In this document: positions 11,612 to 23,051 of the stretch, one piece after another
How positions within the stretch are numbered: the stretch's first letter is position 1
Layout of the letters: each line of letters opens with the position of its first letter
Assembly (NCBI RefSeq): GCF_002102155.1
Contig: NZ_LQOU01000032.1
Location: 62,001 to 126,000 of the forward strand
DNA length: 64,000 nt
Direction: 5' to 3'
Origin: Mycobacterium europaeum
GTDB lineage: Bacteria > Actinomycetota > Actinomycetes > Mycobacteriales > Mycobacteriaceae
Program-made: the position numbers and the translations under genes
The notes under the pieces: model-generated
Told to the model about the DNA's origin: nothing
Seen by the model: only the letters and a program-made list of their open reading frames with translations
Database searches by the model: none

Positions 11612-13293
11612 CACCCGCTCCTCTCGGCGTGTTCCCGTTGCCGCGACCGGTCTTTGGTCGGTTGCGGCCCCGTGTTTGTCGTCGCGGTGGGCGGAATGGG
11701 CTTCATGGGCAGCGGGCTGGTGGTCACCTTGTGGCCGCGGACCAGCGGAAGCGTCAGCCGGAAGCAGGATCCCTCACCGGGTTCGCCCCACGCCTCCAGC
11801 CGGCCCTGGTGCAGGCGGGCGTCCTCCACGCTGATCGCCAGGCCGAGCCCGGTGCCGCCGGACCGGCGCACCCGCGACGGGTCGGCCCGCCAGAACCGGC
11901 TGAACACCAGCTTCTCCTCGCCGGGCCGCAACCCCACCCCGTAGTCGCGGACGGTGACGGCCACGGTGTCCTCGTCGGCCCCCATCCGGATCTGCACCGG
12001 CTTGTGTTCGGCGTGGTCGATCGCGTTGGCGATCAGGTTGCGCAGGATCCGCTCCACCCGCCGGGTGTCGACCTCGGCGATCACCTCCTCGTCCGGCAGG
12101 TCGACGAGCAGCTCGATGCCGGCGTCCTCGGCCAGGTGGCCGACGTTGCTCAGCGCGCTGCGCACGGTGGTGCGCAGGTCCACCGCCTCGACGGACAACT
12201 CGGCCACCCCGGCGTCGTGCCGGGAGATCTCCAGCAGGTCGTTGAGCAGCGACTCGAACCGGTCCAGCTCGTTGACCATCAGCTCGGTGGAGCGCGCCAG
12301 CGTGGGATCCAGGTCGGCACTGTGGTCATAGATGAGGTCGGCGGCCATCCGGACGGTGGTCAGCGGGGTGCGCAGCTCGTGGCTGACGTCCGAGGTGAAC
12401 CGGCGCTGCAGGTTGCCGAACTCCTCGAGCTGGGTGATCTGGCGGGACAGGCTTTCGGCCATGTCGTTGAACGACACCGCCAACCGGGCCATGTCGTCCT
12501 CGCCGCGCACCGGCATCCGTTCGGACAGGTGCCCCTCGGCGAACCGCTCGGCGATCCGCGACGCCGACCGCACCGGCACCACCACCTGCCGGGATACCAA
12601 CAGCGCGATCCCGGCGAGCAGCACCAGCAGCACCGCGCCACCGGTGATCATGGTGCCGCGGACCAGCGCGATGGTGGACTGCTCGTTCTTCAGCGGGAAG
12701 ATCAGGTACAGCTCCAGGTTGGCCACCTGCGACGACGCCGGCGTGCCCATCACCAGCGCCGGGCCGGAAAAACCGTCGGTGTGCACGGTGGCGTACTGGT
12801 ACGCCGCCTGCCCGGCCTTGACGAAGCCGCGCAGCGCATTGGGCACCTGGTCGACCGGTCCGGCCGTGGTCGCCGCGCGGGGCCCGTCGCCCGGCACGAT
12901 CAGCACCGCGTCGAACGCGCCGGCCAGCCCGGCGCCCGACGCGGAGTCGGTCTTCGACGTCAGCGTGTTGCGGGCCAGCTGCAGACTGCTGTCCAGCGAG
13001 CGCGTCTCCTCGCCGCTGACGATCCCGCCGACGGTCGTGCGCGCGCGCTCGATCTGCTCGATGCCCGCCTTGACCTTGACGTCGAGCACACGATTGGTGA
13101 CCTGAGAGGTCAACACGAAGCCGAGCGCGAGGATCACCGCCAACGACATCCCGAGCGTCAGCGCGACGACCCGCAGCTGCAACGACCGGCGCCAGGCAAC
13201 AGCAACGGCGCGACTCACCGCGCCCATGCCGCGGGTCATGGGACCGGAGCGCCCCCAACGGCTCCGAGTGCGTCGCCGAGAGCCCCAGATCAA
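11611..13293 (-). CDS. mtrB: Sensor histidine kinase MtrB
   Basis: This 560-residue protein has two membrane helices (about residues 42-64 and 217-238) flanking an extracellular sensor domain. A HAMP domain, HisKA with [10 protein letters not shown] (phosphorylated His305) and an HATPase domain with [22 protein letters not shown] and GGTGLGLAI follow. It phosphorylates MtrA and couples peptidoglycan synthesis and division to gene expression. The start is an unusual TTG at 13293, preceded by a G-rich stretch and 13 bp after the mtrA stop. It is supported by conservation of the basic N-terminus. The C-terminal tail is Pro/Thr-rich. The counterpart is Rv3245c. Confidence 0.97.
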   Translation of the reverse strand: MIWGSRRRTRSRWGRSGPMTRGMGAVSRAVAVAWRRSLQLRVVALTLGMSLAVILALGFVLTSQVTNRVLDVKVKAGIEQIERARTTVGGIVSGEETRSLDSSLQLARNTLTSKTDSASGAGLAGAFDAVLIVPGDGPRAATTAGPVDQVPNALRGFVKAGQAAYQYATVHTDGFSGPALVMGTPASSQVANLELYLIFPLKNEQSTIALVRGTMITGGAVLLVLLAGIALLVSRQVVVPVRSASRIAERFAEGHLSERMPVRGEDDMARLAVSFNDMAESLSRQITQLEEFGNLQRRFTSDVSHELRTPLTTVRMAADLIYDHSADLDPTLARSTELMVNELDRFESLLNDLLEISRHDAGVAELSVEAVDLRTTVRSALSNVGHLAEDAGIELLVDLPDEEVIAEVDTRRVERILRNLIANAIDHAEHKPVQIRMGADEDTVAVTVRDYGVGLRPGEEKLVFSRFWRADPSRVRRSGGTGLGLAISVEDARLHQGRLEAWGEPGEGSCFRLTLPLVRGHKVTTSPLPMKPIPPTATTNTGPQPTKDRSRQREHAERSG

Positions 13294-13306
13294 TGGCGCC
13301 CCCGGA

Positions 13307-13993
13307 TCACGGAGGTCCGGCCTTGTATCCCACTCCTCGAACGGTCAGCACCACGGTCGGGTTCTCCGGGTCCTTCTCAACCTTGGCCCGCAGACGCTGG
13401 ACGTGCACGTTCACCAGGCGGGTGTCCGCCGGGTGCCGGTAGCCCCACACCTGTTCGAGCAGCACATCACGAGTAAACACCTGCCGCGGTTTGCGCGCCA
13501 ACGCGACCAGCAGGTCGAACTCCAGCGGAGTCAGGGAGATCTGCTCGCCGTTGCGCGTCACCTTGTGCGCCGGCACGTCGATCTCGACGTCGGCGATCGA
13601 CAGCATCTCGGCGGGCTCGTCGTCGTTGCGCCGCAGCCGCGCCCGCACTCTCGCCACCAGCTCCTTGGGCTTGAACGGCTTCATGATGTAGTCGTCGGCG
13701 CCGGACTCGAGGCCCAACACCACGTCCACGGTGTCGGTCTTGGCGGTCAGCATCACGATCGGCACACCGGAATCGGCGCGCAGCACGCGGCACACGTCGA
13801 TGCCGTTCATGCCCGGCAGCATCAGGTCCAGGAGTACCAAGTCGGGGCGCAGTTCGCGCACCGCAGTCAGGGCCTGGGTACCGTCACCGATGACCGCGGT
13901 GTCGAAACCCTCCCCACGCAACACGATGGTGAGCATCTCGGCCAGCGAAGCGTCGTCATCGACGACTAAGATCCTTTGCCTCATGGCATCCAT
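13307..13993 (-). CDS. mtrA: Response regulator MtrA
   Basis: This 228-residue OmpR/PhoB-family regulator has a receiver domain (acidic pocket DDD at 12-14, phospho-acceptor Asp56 in LLDLMLPG) and a winged-helix DNA-binding domain ([31 protein letters not shown]). MtrA is essential in M. tuberculosis and controls cell-wall hydrolases and dnaA-related targets. The sequence is near-identical to the M. tuberculosis protein as I recall it. ATG at 13993 begins MDAMRQRIL; open frame continues upstream into the tmk region but is out of family. It is the first gene of the mtrA-mtrB-lpqB unit, 80 bp after tmk. The counterpart is Rv3246c. Confidence 0.98.
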   Translation of the reverse strand: MDAMRQRILVVDDDASLAEMLTIVLRGEGFDTAVIGDGTQALTAVRELRPDLVLLDLMLPGMNGIDVCRVLRADSGVPIVMLTAKTDTVDVVLGLESGADDYIMKPFKPKELVARVRARLRRNDDEPAEMLSIADVEIDVPAHKVTRNGEQISLTPLEFDLLVALARKPRQVFTRDVLLEQVWGYRHPADTRLVNVHVQRLRAKVEKDPENPTVVLTVRGVGYKAGPP

Positions 13994-14073
13994 GGTGTCA
14001 CCAGATCGGGACAAAACTGGCGCGCCACACGGGCGTTTCTTGGGCCTGGCCGCAAATATAGCGGCAATTCGGG

Positions 14074-14763
14074 TCAAAAACCCCTGCCCGGCGCCCCCGG
14101 TGTGCCCTCCCGGACGGTCGGGGGCACCTCCTTGGCGCCGATGAGGGTGGCGGCCAGCCGGGCCGGATCGACGTCGGCGTCGGCGACCAGCCAGGGCCCG
14201 CCCCAGCCCGCCGCGGCCAGCTCGGCGTAGACCGCGCCGGTGCGCAGCTGCAGTTCGTCGTCGAGTTCGTAGCTGTCGCGCGCCCGCCCCGGATCGGACT
14301 GCGCCCGGCTGCGCGCGCGCTGCCCGGCCAGCTCCGCCGGCACCGCGAGCAGCAGCTGCCAGTCGGGTGCGGGCAGCCGCAGCCGCCGGTACTCCAGCTC
14401 GAGCACCCAGGCGGCGGCCGCCCCGCCCGCGCCCTCGTGCAGGCGCGCGGCGCTGTAGGCGGCGTTGGACGCGACGTAACGATCCAGGATCACCACGTCG
14501 TGGTCGCGGCGCAGCGCCTCGATGTCGTCGACGGCCCCCGCCCGGTCGAGCGCGAACAGCATCGCCATCGCGTAGACCGACGACGCCAGGTCGCCGTGCT
14601 CGCCGTGCAGGGCCTCGGCCGCGACGTCGGCGGTCACCGACTTGCCGTAGCGGGGGAAGGCCAGGATCGCCACGGACTTCCCGGCCGCCTCGAAGGCCTT
14701 GCGCAGGCCCTCGGACAGCGTTCGCTTGCCCGCCCCGTCGACCCCTTCGATCGCGATCAGCAC
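14074..14763 (-). CDS. tmk: Thymidylate kinase
   Basis: This 229-residue kinase phosphorylates dTMP to dTDP. The P-loop is IEGVDGAGKRTL (residues 5-16, with the mycobacterial R after the K). The DRY-type motif ILDRYVASNAAYS and a LID-like Arg-rich stretch (RARSRAQSDPGRAR) follow. The C-terminal tail is slightly longer than in the 214-residue M. tuberculosis enzyme. Start GTG at 14763, giving VLIAIEGVDG. It lies 64 bp after sahH and 80 bp before mtrA on the same strand. The counterpart is Rv3247c. Confidence 0.96.
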   Translation of the reverse strand: MLIAIEGVDGAGKRTLSEGLRKAFEAAGKSVAILAFPRYGKSVTADVAAEALHGEHGDLASSVYAMAMLFALDRAGAVDDIEALRRDHDVVILDRYVASNAAYSAARLHEGAGGAAAAWVLELEYRRLRLPAPDWQLLLAVPAELAGQRARSRAQSDPGRARDSYELDDELQLRTGAVYAELAAAGWGGPWLVADADVDPARLAATLIGAKEVPPTVREGTPGAPGRGF

Positions 14764-14827
14764 CGCGCGAGCCTATCCCGCGCACGAGTGTGCGGCTGGC
14801 CGCACACCCGGCATGAGGACCGAGGAC

Positions 14828-16300
<1,473 letters not shown>

Positions 16301-16396
16301 AAAAGTCTCATTCCTTCTGCGGCTTAGGTTCCACGCGGATTACTTAGCTTAGGTATGCGCTCTTGCGCCACTGTAGTCGGCGGCCGCGGGAGGGCG

Positions 16397-17002
16397 TCAG
16401 GGGACGTTGACGACGCCGTGGCGCTCCGCGAACGGTGTCATCAGCCGCGCCAGGTCGGCCGCCACGTCGTGGTCGGCCTCCGGCGGCATCGACACGTAGC
16501 TCATCGCCAGCCGGACGATCGCCCGGGCCAGGACGCCGGCGTCGAAGTCACTGGTGGCCACCCAGCTCTGGGTGAAGGCCGCGCTCAGCCGGTCCGACGC
16601 CCGGGTGATGATGGGGCCGCTGTCGGTGGTGATGATCTGCAGCAGGTCCGGCTTGGCGACGCCGGTCAGCAACGAGATCACCAGCGGGTCCGCCGCCGAC
16701 TCGGCGAAGAAGGCGCGAAAGCCCTGCAGGAACGCCTCATAGATGTTGCCGACGTTGGCGTCGATGGCGGCCTGCACGGCGTCGACCAGCCGGTCGGCCA
16801 GGCGCAGGGCGTAACCCTGCGCCAGGCCTTGCCGCGAGCCGAACTCGTTGTAGATGGTCTGCCGGCTGATGCCCGCGGCGCGGGCCACGTCCGACAGCGT
16901 GACGGCGGACCAGTCGCGGGTCAGCAGCAACTCTCGCATCGCGTCCAGCACCGAGTCGCGCAGCAGCGCGCGCGACGCCTCGGGGAACGGCATCCGCTTC
17001 AC
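16397..17002 (-). CDS. TetR-family regulator of the alkane hydroxylase operon (AlkX-like)
   Basis: This 201-residue TetR protein has its helix-turn-helix at about residues 35-62 (TLSDVARAAGISRQTIYNEF). The rest is the all-helical ligand-binding domain. It is the last gene of alkB-rubA-rubB-tetR and corresponds to Rv3249c. Related AlkX/AlkU regulators repress alkane-oxidation operons and are released by fatty acids or long-chain compounds. I chose the GTG at 17002; an ATG three codons later (16993) is possible, and the start is not marked by a strong ribosome site. It lies 40 bp after rubB. The palindrome at 18750-18771 is its likely operator. Confidence 0.88.
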   Translation of the reverse strand: MKRMPFPEASRALLRDSVLDAMRELLLTRDWSAVTLSDVARAAGISRQTIYNEFGSRQGLAQGYALRLADRLVDAVQAAIDANVGNIYEAFLQGFRAFFAESAADPLVISLLTGVAKPDLLQIITTDSGPIITRASDRLSAAFTQSWVATSDFDAGVLARAIVRLAMSYVSMPPEADHDVAADLARLMTPFAERHGVVNVP

Positions 17003-17042
17003 AGGCGCGACAATAGCCGCTTTCGAGCCGCTTTCGCGCCGA

Positions 17043-17225
17043 TCACGAACGAGCAATCTCCACCATCTCGAAGTCGGATTTCGCCGCGCCGCAGTCCGGG
17101 CAGCTCCAGTCCTCGGGGATGTCGTCCCAGCGGGTCCCGGGCGCGATGCCGTCCTCCGGCCAGCCCTTGGCCTCGTCGTATTCGAATCCGCACTGCACGC
17201 AGACGAAGAGTCTGTAGTCGCTCAC
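17043..17225 (-). CDS. rubB: Rubredoxin RubB
   Basis: This 60-residue iron protein has two CxxC knuckles (Cys9/Cys12 and Cys42/Cys45), spaced as in AlkG2-type rubredoxins that pass electrons to alkane hydroxylase. The sequence includes [20 protein letters not shown] and [20 protein letters not shown]. It is coded 46 bp after rubA in the alkB operon and corresponds to Rv3250c. Start ATG at 17225 with an AGGAGTGGA upstream. Confidence 0.95.
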   Translation of the reverse strand: MSDYRLFVCVQCGFEYDEAKGWPEDGIAPGTRWDDIPEDWSCPDCGAAKSDFEMVEIARS

Positions 17226-17271
17226 CGGTTCACTCCACTCCTATCCGATTGTCCGGCTTCTCCTCACCCGC

Positions 17272-17454
17272 TTACGCGGCTGCATCGTCGCCGGACGTCA
17301 ATTCGAAATCGGCCTTATCCCGCACCGCACAGTCCGGGCAGCGCCAGTCGTCGGGGATGTCACCGAACGGCGTGCCCGCGGGAAATCCTTCCCGCGGAGC
17401 ACCTTTCGCCTCATCGTAGGTGTAGCCGCAGCCCGGGCACCGGTAGGCGGTCAC
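17272..17454 (-). CDS. rubA: Rubredoxin RubA
   Basis: This 60-residue rubredoxin has Cys6/Cys9 and Cys39/Cys42 as iron ligands ([32 protein letters not shown]). The GTG start at 17454 overlaps the alkB stop by 4 bp (GTGA), which indicates translational coupling. It is the counterpart of Rv3251c. The spacing [15 protein letters not shown] resembles AlkG1-type rubredoxins, whereas RubB is closer to AlkG2. Thus the pair may have unequal roles in electron transfer. Confidence 0.93.
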   Translation of the reverse strand: MTAYRCPGCGYTYDEAKGAPREGFPAGTPFGDIPDDWRCPDCAVRDKADFELTSGDDAAA

Positions 17455-18692
17455 GCCCGCACCCCGTAGCGCGCCAGCACCCGCTCCCGCACCCGCGGGT
17501 GGATGTTGACCTTGGTGATGTCGCCGTCGTAGTGCTCGAGCACCCGGTGGTCCATCACCTTGCGCCACAGCGGCGGGAGGTAGGTCAGCGAGATCATCGA
17601 CGCGTACCCGCTCGGCAGGTTGGGCGCGCCCGCCATGCTGCGCAGGGTCTGGTACCGCCGGGTCGGGTTGGCGTGGTGGTCGCTGTGCCGCTGCAGGTGG
17701 TACAGGAACAGGTTGGTGACGACGTGGTCGGAGTTCCAGCTGTGCACCGGGGTGCAGCGCTCGTAACGGCCGTTGGCCTGCTTCTGCCGCAGCAGCCCGT
17801 AGTGCTCGAGGTAGTTGACGGACTCGAGCAGGCTGAAGCCGAAGACGGCCTGGATGACCACGAACGGGATCAGCGCCGGGCCGAAGACCGCGATCAGCAC
17901 CCCCCACAACACGATCGACAGCAGCCAGGCGTTGAGCACGTCGTTGGACAGGTACGTCCGGGGGTCCCACGGGCTCCGCCCCTGCCGGCGCAGCCGCTGG
18001 GCCTCCAGCCGCAACGACGAGCGCAGGCTGCCGAAGACGCTGCGCGGCAAGAACTCCCAGAACGTCTCGCCGAAGCGCGCCGACGCCGGGTCCTCAGGGG
18101 TGGACACCCGCACGTGGTGGCCGCGGTTGTGCTCGATGTAGAAGTGGCCGTAGCAGGTCTGGGCCAGGGTGATCTTGGACAGCCACCGCTCCAGGGAGTC
18201 CTTCTTGTGGCCCATCTCGTGGGCGGTGTTGATGCCCACGCCGCCGAGCACGCCCACCGACAGCGCCACCCCGAGCTTGCCCGCCCAGCCCAGCGCGCCG
18301 TCATAGCCGAGCCAGCTCAGGTTCGAAGCGGTGAACAGGTAGGCGCCGAAGACCACGCTCAGGTACTGGAACGGGATGAAGATGTAGGTGCAGTAGCGGT
18401 AGTACTTGTCGTTCTCCAGCTGCTCCATCACCTCGTCGGGCGGGTTCTGGCCGTCGGGCCCGAAGCGCAGGTCCAGGATCGGCAGCAGGACGTAGACCAG
18501 GATCGGCCCGATCCACAGCAGCGCCTGCGAGCCGGTCCGCCAGCCGAGTGAGTTCATCGCCCAGACCAGCGGCAGCACCACGAACAACGCCGTCGGCGCG
18601 ATCAGCCCCATCAGCCACAGGTGCCGCTTCTTGTCCCGCCAGACCGGCGGCTCGGACGCCTCCGGGTGTACCTGCCGTTCGAGTGTGGTCAT
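17451..18692 (-). CDS. alkB: Transmembrane alkane 1-monooxygenase
   Basis: This 413-residue membrane di-iron enzyme hydroxylates the terminal carbon of medium to long n-alkanes. It has about six membrane helices. The histidine boxes are [30 protein letters not shown] and [16 protein letters not shown], together with the [10 protein letters not shown] signature. I chose the ATG at 18692, which has AAGGAGG 8 nt upstream, over the ATG-less extension to 18716. It is the first gene of alkB-rubA-rubB-tetR; the counterpart is Rv3252c. The 99-bp upstream region carries the palindrome at 18750-18771. Confidence 0.97.
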   Translation of the reverse strand: MTTLERQVHPEASEPPVWRDKKRHLWLMGLIAPTALFVVLPLVWAMNSLGWRTGSQALLWIGPILVYVLLPILDLRFGPDGQNPPDEVMEQLENDKYYRYCTYIFIPFQYLSVVFGAYLFTASNLSWLGYDGALGWAGKLGVALSVGVLGGVGINTAHEMGHKKDSLERWLSKITLAQTCYGHFYIEHNRGHHVRVSTPEDPASARFGETFWEFLPRSVFGSLRSSLRLEAQRLRRQGRSPWDPRTYLSNDVLNAWLLSIVLWGVLIAVFGPALIPFVVIQAVFGFSLLESVNYLEHYGLLRQKQANGRYERCTPVHSWNSDHVVTNLFLYHLQRHSDHHANPTRRYQTLRSMAGAPNLPSGYASMISLTYLPPLWRKVMDHRVLEHYDGDITKVNIHPRVRERVLARYGVRA

Positions 18693-18749
18693 ATGCCAAA
18701 CCTCCTTGTGAGTCACACCACGCTTGAGTTTGACAATATCGCCTACCGC

Positions 18750-18771
18750 GTCTCGTGTCTAGACAAGAGAC
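18750..18771. promoter_or_regulatory. Near-perfect 22-bp palindrome, candidate operator of the alkB operon
   Basis: The centre TGTCTAGACA is flanked by GTCTC/GAGAC arms, with only one mismatched pair in 11. It lies 58 bp upstream of the alkB ATG and 21 bp or less from the permease stop. The size and symmetry suit a TetR dimer, and the operon encodes a TetR protein. A TATTGT -10-like element for alkB lies between the palindrome and the gene. Operator function is inferred. Confidence 0.7.
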
Positions 18772-18791
18772 GTACTTTTGTAAACCGGCCG

Positions 18792-20300
18792 CTACGGCAC
18801 GGTGTCGGGTTCCGCGCGCGCGGGCGCCTCGATCCCGTGGGCCTCGCGCCGGCCCTGCACCGAGTGCCGGTATCCGTAGCCGACGTAGATCGCGGTCCCC
18901 ACCGCCAGCCAGACGGCGAACCGTACCCAGGTCAGCGCGGTGAGGTTGACCATCAGCCACACGCACGCGGTGATCGAGGCGATCGGCAGGACCGGCACCC
19001 ACGGCGCCCGGAAGCCGCGCTCCAGGTCCGGGCGGGTGCGCCGCAGCACCATGACGCCGGCCGAGACCAGTACGAACGCGAACAGGGTCCCGACGTTGAC
19101 CATCTCCTCGAGCTTGTCGATGGGGAACACCGATGCCGTCGCGGCCACCACGACCGCAACCAGCACGGTGATCCGGACCGGGGTGCCGCGCGTGCCGGTC
19201 TTGGCCAGTTGCCGCGGCAAGAGGCCGTCGCGCGCCATCGCGAACAGGATGCGGCACTGGCCGAGCATCAGGACCATCACCACGGTGGTCAATCCGGCCA
19301 GCGCGCCGATGGCGATGATCTTGCTGGCCCAGTGGATCCCGTTGGCCGTGAACGCCGTGGCCAGGTTCGCCGGCCGGTGGCCCGGGGCCGTCTTGAGCTG
19401 GGTGTAGGAGACCATGCCCGACAACACCACCGAGACGGCCACGTAGAGCACGGTCACGATGGCCAGCGACGCGAGGATGCCCCGCGGGACGTCGCGCTGG
19501 GGCCGCTTGGTCTCCTCGGCCATGGTGGCGACGATGTCGAAACCGATGAACGCGAAGAACACGATCGACGCGCCCGCCAGCACGCCGTACCACCCGTAGT
19601 GGCTGCTGTGCGCCCCGGTCAGCAGCGACAGCACCGACTGGTTGATGCCGGAGGCCTCATGCCCGGCTTCGGGCTTGGGAATGAACGGCGAATAGTTGGA
19701 GCCCTTGATGTAGAAGGCGCCGACCACGACCACCAACAGCACCACCGACACCTTGATACCGGTGACCACCGCGGAGAACCGCGACGACAGCTTGGTGCCC
19801 AGCGCGATCAGGGTCGCCACCCCGGCGACGATCACCAGCGCACCCCAGTCCAGGCTGATCGACCCGAATTCGGTTGTGCCACCGGCGAACCCGAACACGT
19901 TGCCCAGGTAGCTCGACCACCCCTTGGCCACGACCGCGGCGCCGATCGCGAGCTCCAGCAGCAGGTTCCACCCGATGATCCAGGCCAGGAACTCCCCGAA
20001 GGTGGCATAGGAGAAGGTGTAGGCGCTGCCGGCGACCGGGAGCATGGAGGCGAACTCGGCGTAACACAACGCCGCCAGGGCGCAGGTGATCGCCGCGATG
20101 ACGAACGAGACCCAGATGGCCGGGCCGGTGATGTCGCCGGTCGTGGACGCCGTCACCGTGAAGATCCCGGCGCCGATCACCACCGCGACGCCGAAGACGA
20201 CCAGGTCCAACCAGGTCAGGTCCTTGCGCAGCCGGGTGTCGGGCTCGTCGGTGTCGGCGATCGATTGTTCGACCGACTTCGTCCGCCATCGGTTGGCCAT
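18792..20300 (-). CDS. Amino acid permease, APC superfamily
   Basis: This 502-residue transporter has 12 to 14 predicted membrane helices. It belongs to the APC superfamily, cationic amino acid transporter type. The consensus region VVIGAGIFTVTAS (about residues 40-52) lies in helix 1, and FFAFIGFDIVATMAEETKRP in the middle is typical of the CAT/YfnA group. The substrate cannot be read from sequence. The ATG at 20300 has GAAGGG upstream; the long open frame further upstream is antisense to the next gene. The counterpart is Rv3253c. It is divergent from the FAD gene by 63 bp. Confidence 0.92.
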   Translation of the reverse strand: MANRWRTKSVEQSIADTDEPDTRLRKDLTWLDLVVFGVAVVIGAGIFTVTASTTGDITGPAIWVSFVIAAITCALAALCYAEFASMLPVAGSAYTFSYATFGEFLAWIIGWNLLLELAIGAAVVAKGWSSYLGNVFGFAGGTTEFGSISLDWGALVIVAGVATLIALGTKLSSRFSAVVTGIKVSVVLLVVVVGAFYIKGSNYSPFIPKPEAGHEASGINQSVLSLLTGAHSSHYGWYGVLAGASIVFFAFIGFDIVATMAEETKRPQRDVPRGILASLAIVTVLYVAVSVVLSGMVSYTQLKTAPGHRPANLATAFTANGIHWASKIIAIGALAGLTTVVMVLMLGQCRILFAMARDGLLPRQLAKTGTRGTPVRITVLVAVVVAATASVFPIDKLEEMVNVGTLFAFVLVSAGVMVLRRTRPDLERGFRAPWVPVLPIASITACVWLMVNLTALTWVRFAVWLAVGTAIYVGYGYRHSVQGRREAHGIEAPARAEPDTVP

Positions 20301-20351
20301 CCGTCGCCCTTCGGAATCAACTGGGACCCATTGGTCCGCCACAGTACTGGG

Positions 20352-20357
20352 TACTCT
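20352..20357 (+). promoter_or_regulatory. -10 element positioned for a leaderless FAD-oxidoreductase mRNA
   Basis: TACTCT ends 7 nt before the ATG at 20364. TTGGTC at 20331-20336 is a possible -35 with a short 15-nt spacer. Transcription should begin at or next to the ATG. Confidence 0.5.
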
Positions 20358-20363
20358 GCCGAG

Positions 20364-21815
20364 ATGCCGGACACCAAAGCAAACACCAGGGAGCATGCGG
20401 CGGTCATCGGAGGCAGCGTCGCAGGCCTGTGCGCCGCGCGGGTGCTCGCGGATTCGTATGCGCGTGTCACCGTCTACGAACGCGACGACTTGCCGGCCAC
20501 ACCGTCGAACCGGGCGACGGTCCCGCAGGACAGGCACCTGCACATGCTGATGGCCCGCGGCGCAATGGAGTTCGAGAGTTTGTTCCCCGGACTGCTGGAC
20601 GACATGGTGGCCGCCGGCGTGCCCATGCTGGAGAACCGGCCCGACTGCATTCACCTCGGCGCGGCCGGCCACGTGCTCGGGACCGGGCACACGCTGCGCG
20701 ACGAATTCACCGCGTACGTGCCCAGCCGCCCGCACCTGGAGTGGCAGTTGCGCAAACGCGTCCGCGACACCGACAATGTCGCGATCGTGCGCCGCTCGGT
20801 GGCCGAACCGCGGTACGACCCGGCGCGCCGGCGGGTGACCGGGGTGCTGTTGGACGCGACCGGCACCGACGGCGGGGAGCCGGAATTCGTGGCCACGGAC
20901 CTCGTCGTCGACGCGGCCGGACGGGGCACCCGGCTGCCGGTCTGGCTGGAGCAGTGGGGGTACGAACGCCCCAGGGAAGACGCCCTGGACATCGGCATCC
21001 ACTACGCCACCCAGCAGTTCCGCATCGCGGACGGGCTGATCACCGAGAAGGTGGTGGTCGCGGGCGCCTCGCACGACAAGTCGCTCGGGCTGGGCATGCT
21101 GTGCTACGAGGACGGCACCTGGGTGCTGACCACGTTCGGGGTGGCCAACGTCAAACCGCCCCGGACCTTTCCCGAGATGCTGGCGCTGGCCGACGAGCTG
21201 CTCCCGGCCCACTTCAGCACCGCCCTGACACGCGCCGAACCCCTGGGGGAACCGGCTTTCCACGCCTTTCCGGCCAGCCGTTGGCGCCGCTACGACAAGC
21301 TCGACCGCTTCCCCGCGGGGATCATCCCGTTCGGCGACGCCGTCGCCAGCTTCAACCCCACCTTCGGGCAGGGCATGACGATGACGTCGCTGCAGGCCGG
21401 TCACCTGCGGCGCGCGCTGTCCTCCCGCGACGAGCAGCTGGCGGCGGAACTGAGCCGGGCCACCGCCAAGACCACCTTCCCCGTCTGGATCATGAACGCC
21501 ATCGGCGACGTCACCTTCCACCACGCCGGCGCCAAGGGGCCGATCCCCTGGTGGTGGCGACCGTCCGGTGCGCTCTTCGACCAATTCCTGGGGGCCGCCG
21601 AGACCGATCCCGTTCTCGCCGAGTGGTTTTTGCGCCGGTTCTCGCTGCTCGACAGCCTGTACATGATCCCGCCGCCGCGCATCATCGGGCGGGCGATGGC
21701 CCACAACCTGCGGCTGTGGCTGGGCGAACGCCGTCAGGCCGCCCGGGACCGGCACACCGTGGCGATCGCGAGCGCGGCGGAGCCGGGCGATGCGGGTCGC
21801 CACCATCGGGTCTGA
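20364..21815 (+). CDS. FAD-dependent oxidoreductase (Rv3254-like)
   Basis: This 483-residue flavoprotein begins with a Rossmann FAD-binding site (AAVIGGSVAGLCAARVLAD, about residues 12-30), followed by VYERDDLP. It has the second FAD motif IIPFGDAVASFNPTFGQGM at about 318-336. It is related to group A flavin monooxygenases and geranylgeranyl reductase-like proteins; substrate unknown. A conserved DAAGRGTRLPVWLEQWG region supports the family assignment. The start codon is probably at the 5' end of the mRNA. The gene ends 1 bp from the convergent manA stop. The counterpart is Rv3254. Confidence 0.88.
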   Translation: MPDTKANTREHAAVIGGSVAGLCAARVLADSYARVTVYERDDLPATPSNRATVPQDRHLHMLMARGAMEFESLFPGLLDDMVAAGVPMLENRPDCIHLGAAGHVLGTGHTLRDEFTAYVPSRPHLEWQLRKRVRDTDNVAIVRRSVAEPRYDPARRRVTGVLLDATGTDGGEPEFVATDLVVDAAGRGTRLPVWLEQWGYERPREDALDIGIHYATQQFRIADGLITEKVVVAGASHDKSLGLGMLCYEDGTWVLTTFGVANVKPPRTFPEMLALADELLPAHFSTALTRAEPLGEPAFHAFPASRWRRYDKLDRFPAGIIPFGDAVASFNPTFGQGMTMTSLQAGHLRRALSSRDEQLAAELSRATAKTTFPVWIMNAIGDVTFHHAGAKGPIPWWWRPSGALFDQFLGAAETDPVLAEWFLRRFSLLDSLYMIPPPRIIGRAMAHNLRLWLGERRQAARDRHTVAIASAAEPGDAGRHHRV

Positions 21816-21816
21816 G

Positions 21817-23043
21817 TTACAGCCCTACGGTCGCCCTGAACAGCTTGGTGGGTTCGCGCGCGACCAGCCGGATCGGGGCGTCGTCGGCCGCCACCCAGGC
21901 GGCCATCCCCCGCTGCAGGGTCAGCGACCCGGACTTGCCGTGCACGGTCGTGCAGCCCTCGGTGCACAGCAGGATCTGCGGGCCCTCGTGGCTGCAGGTG
22001 GCGTCGACCTCGTGGCCCAGGTAGTCGCCGTCGAGCTCGAGCAGCGCCACCGCGAACTCCTCGGCCGGGGTCTCGTAGATCAGGCCGAAGCCCTCGCGGT
22101 GGACGCGGGGCCGCACCTGAGCCTCGGTGGTCGGGGTGAAGTCGAGCACCCGCAGCAGCTCGGGCACGTCCACGTGCTTGGGGGTCAGGCCGCCCCGCAA
22201 CACGTTGTCGGAGTTGGCCATCACCTCCACCGCGAACCCGCGCAGGTAGGTGTGCAGGCTGCCGGCCGACACGAAGATCGCCTCGCCCGGGGCCAGCGTG
22301 ATGCGGTTCAGCAACAGCGCCGCCAGCACCCCGGCGTCGCCGGGATAGCGTTCCCCGAGTTCCAGCACCGTCTTGACCTCGCCGGCGAATTCGGTCGCCC
22401 CGGAGCTGATGTACTGGATGGCGCCGTCGAGCACCGCGGGCACCAGCACGTCGATGTCGGGCTGGGGTGCGGTGATCCAGGTGGTGAACAGCGCGCGCAG
22501 GCCGTCGGCGTCGGACTGGTCGTTGAGCAACTCGATGTACGGGTCGAGGTCGGAGACGGCCAGGGCCCGCAGCAGCTCGACGGTGCGGGTGACCTGACGG
22601 AATCCGGCGAGCGCCTCGAACGGCTGCAGCGCGACCAGCACCTCGGGCTTGTGCGAGGTGTCGCGGTAGTTGCGCACCGGGGAGTTCAGCGGGATGCCCA
22701 GCCGCTCCTCGCGCAGGTAGCCCTCGGCCGCCTGCGCCGCGCTCGGGTGGGCCTGCAGGGACAGCGGCTCGTCGGCCGCGAGCACCTTGACCAGGAACGG
22801 CAACATGTCTCCGAAGCGGGCGCGCGCCCCGGGGCCGAGCTGGCCCTCCGGGTCTTCGACGAGCGCGTCGAGCAGCGTGATCTCGCCATGGTCGGTCTCC
22901 AGCCAGGCGGGGTCGCCGGGGTGGGCGCCGAACCAGAGCTCGGCCTCGGGGTGGGCGGCCGGGACCGTCCGCCCGGTGAATTCCGCGATGGCGGTGCGTG
23001 ATCCCCAGGCGTACGTCCGCAACGCTCCGCGAAGCAATTCCAC
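21817..23043 (-). CDS. manA: Mannose-6-phosphate isomerase
   Basis: This 408-residue type I enzyme interconverts fructose-6-phosphate and mannose-6-phosphate and feeds GDP-mannose for PIMs, lipomannan and glycoproteins. Zinc-site signatures include VLAADEPLSLQAHPS and HKPEVLVAL, with a cupin-like C-terminal region GGLTPKHVDVPELLRVLDF. Start GTG at 23043. It follows the TobH-like gene by 8 bp in a pmm-tobH-manA unit. The counterpart is Rv3255c. Confidence 0.95.
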   Translation of the reverse strand: MELLRGALRTYAWGSRTAIAEFTGRTVPAAHPEAELWFGAHPGDPAWLETDHGEITLLDALVEDPEGQLGPGARARFGDMLPFLVKVLAADEPLSLQAHPSAAQAAEGYLREERLGIPLNSPVRNYRDTSHKPEVLVALQPFEALAGFRQVTRTVELLRALAVSDLDPYIELLNDQSDADGLRALFTTWITAPQPDIDVLVPAVLDGAIQYISSGATEFAGEVKTVLELGERYPGDAGVLAALLLNRITLAPGEAIFVSAGSLHTYLRGFAVEVMANSDNVLRGGLTPKHVDVPELLRVLDFTPTTEAQVRPRVHREGFGLIYETPAEEFAVALLELDGDYLGHEVDATCSHEGPQILLCTEGCTTVHGKSGSLTLQRGMAAWVAADDAPIRLVAREPTKLFRATVGL

Positions 23044-23051
23044 TGTTCTAT

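Noticed and set aside
16301-16396. IdeR-like or riboswitch-like signal before sahH (TTAGCTTAGG)
   Set aside because: Only a direct repeat of a half-site is present, with no palindrome, and no SAH-riboswitch structure was apparent.
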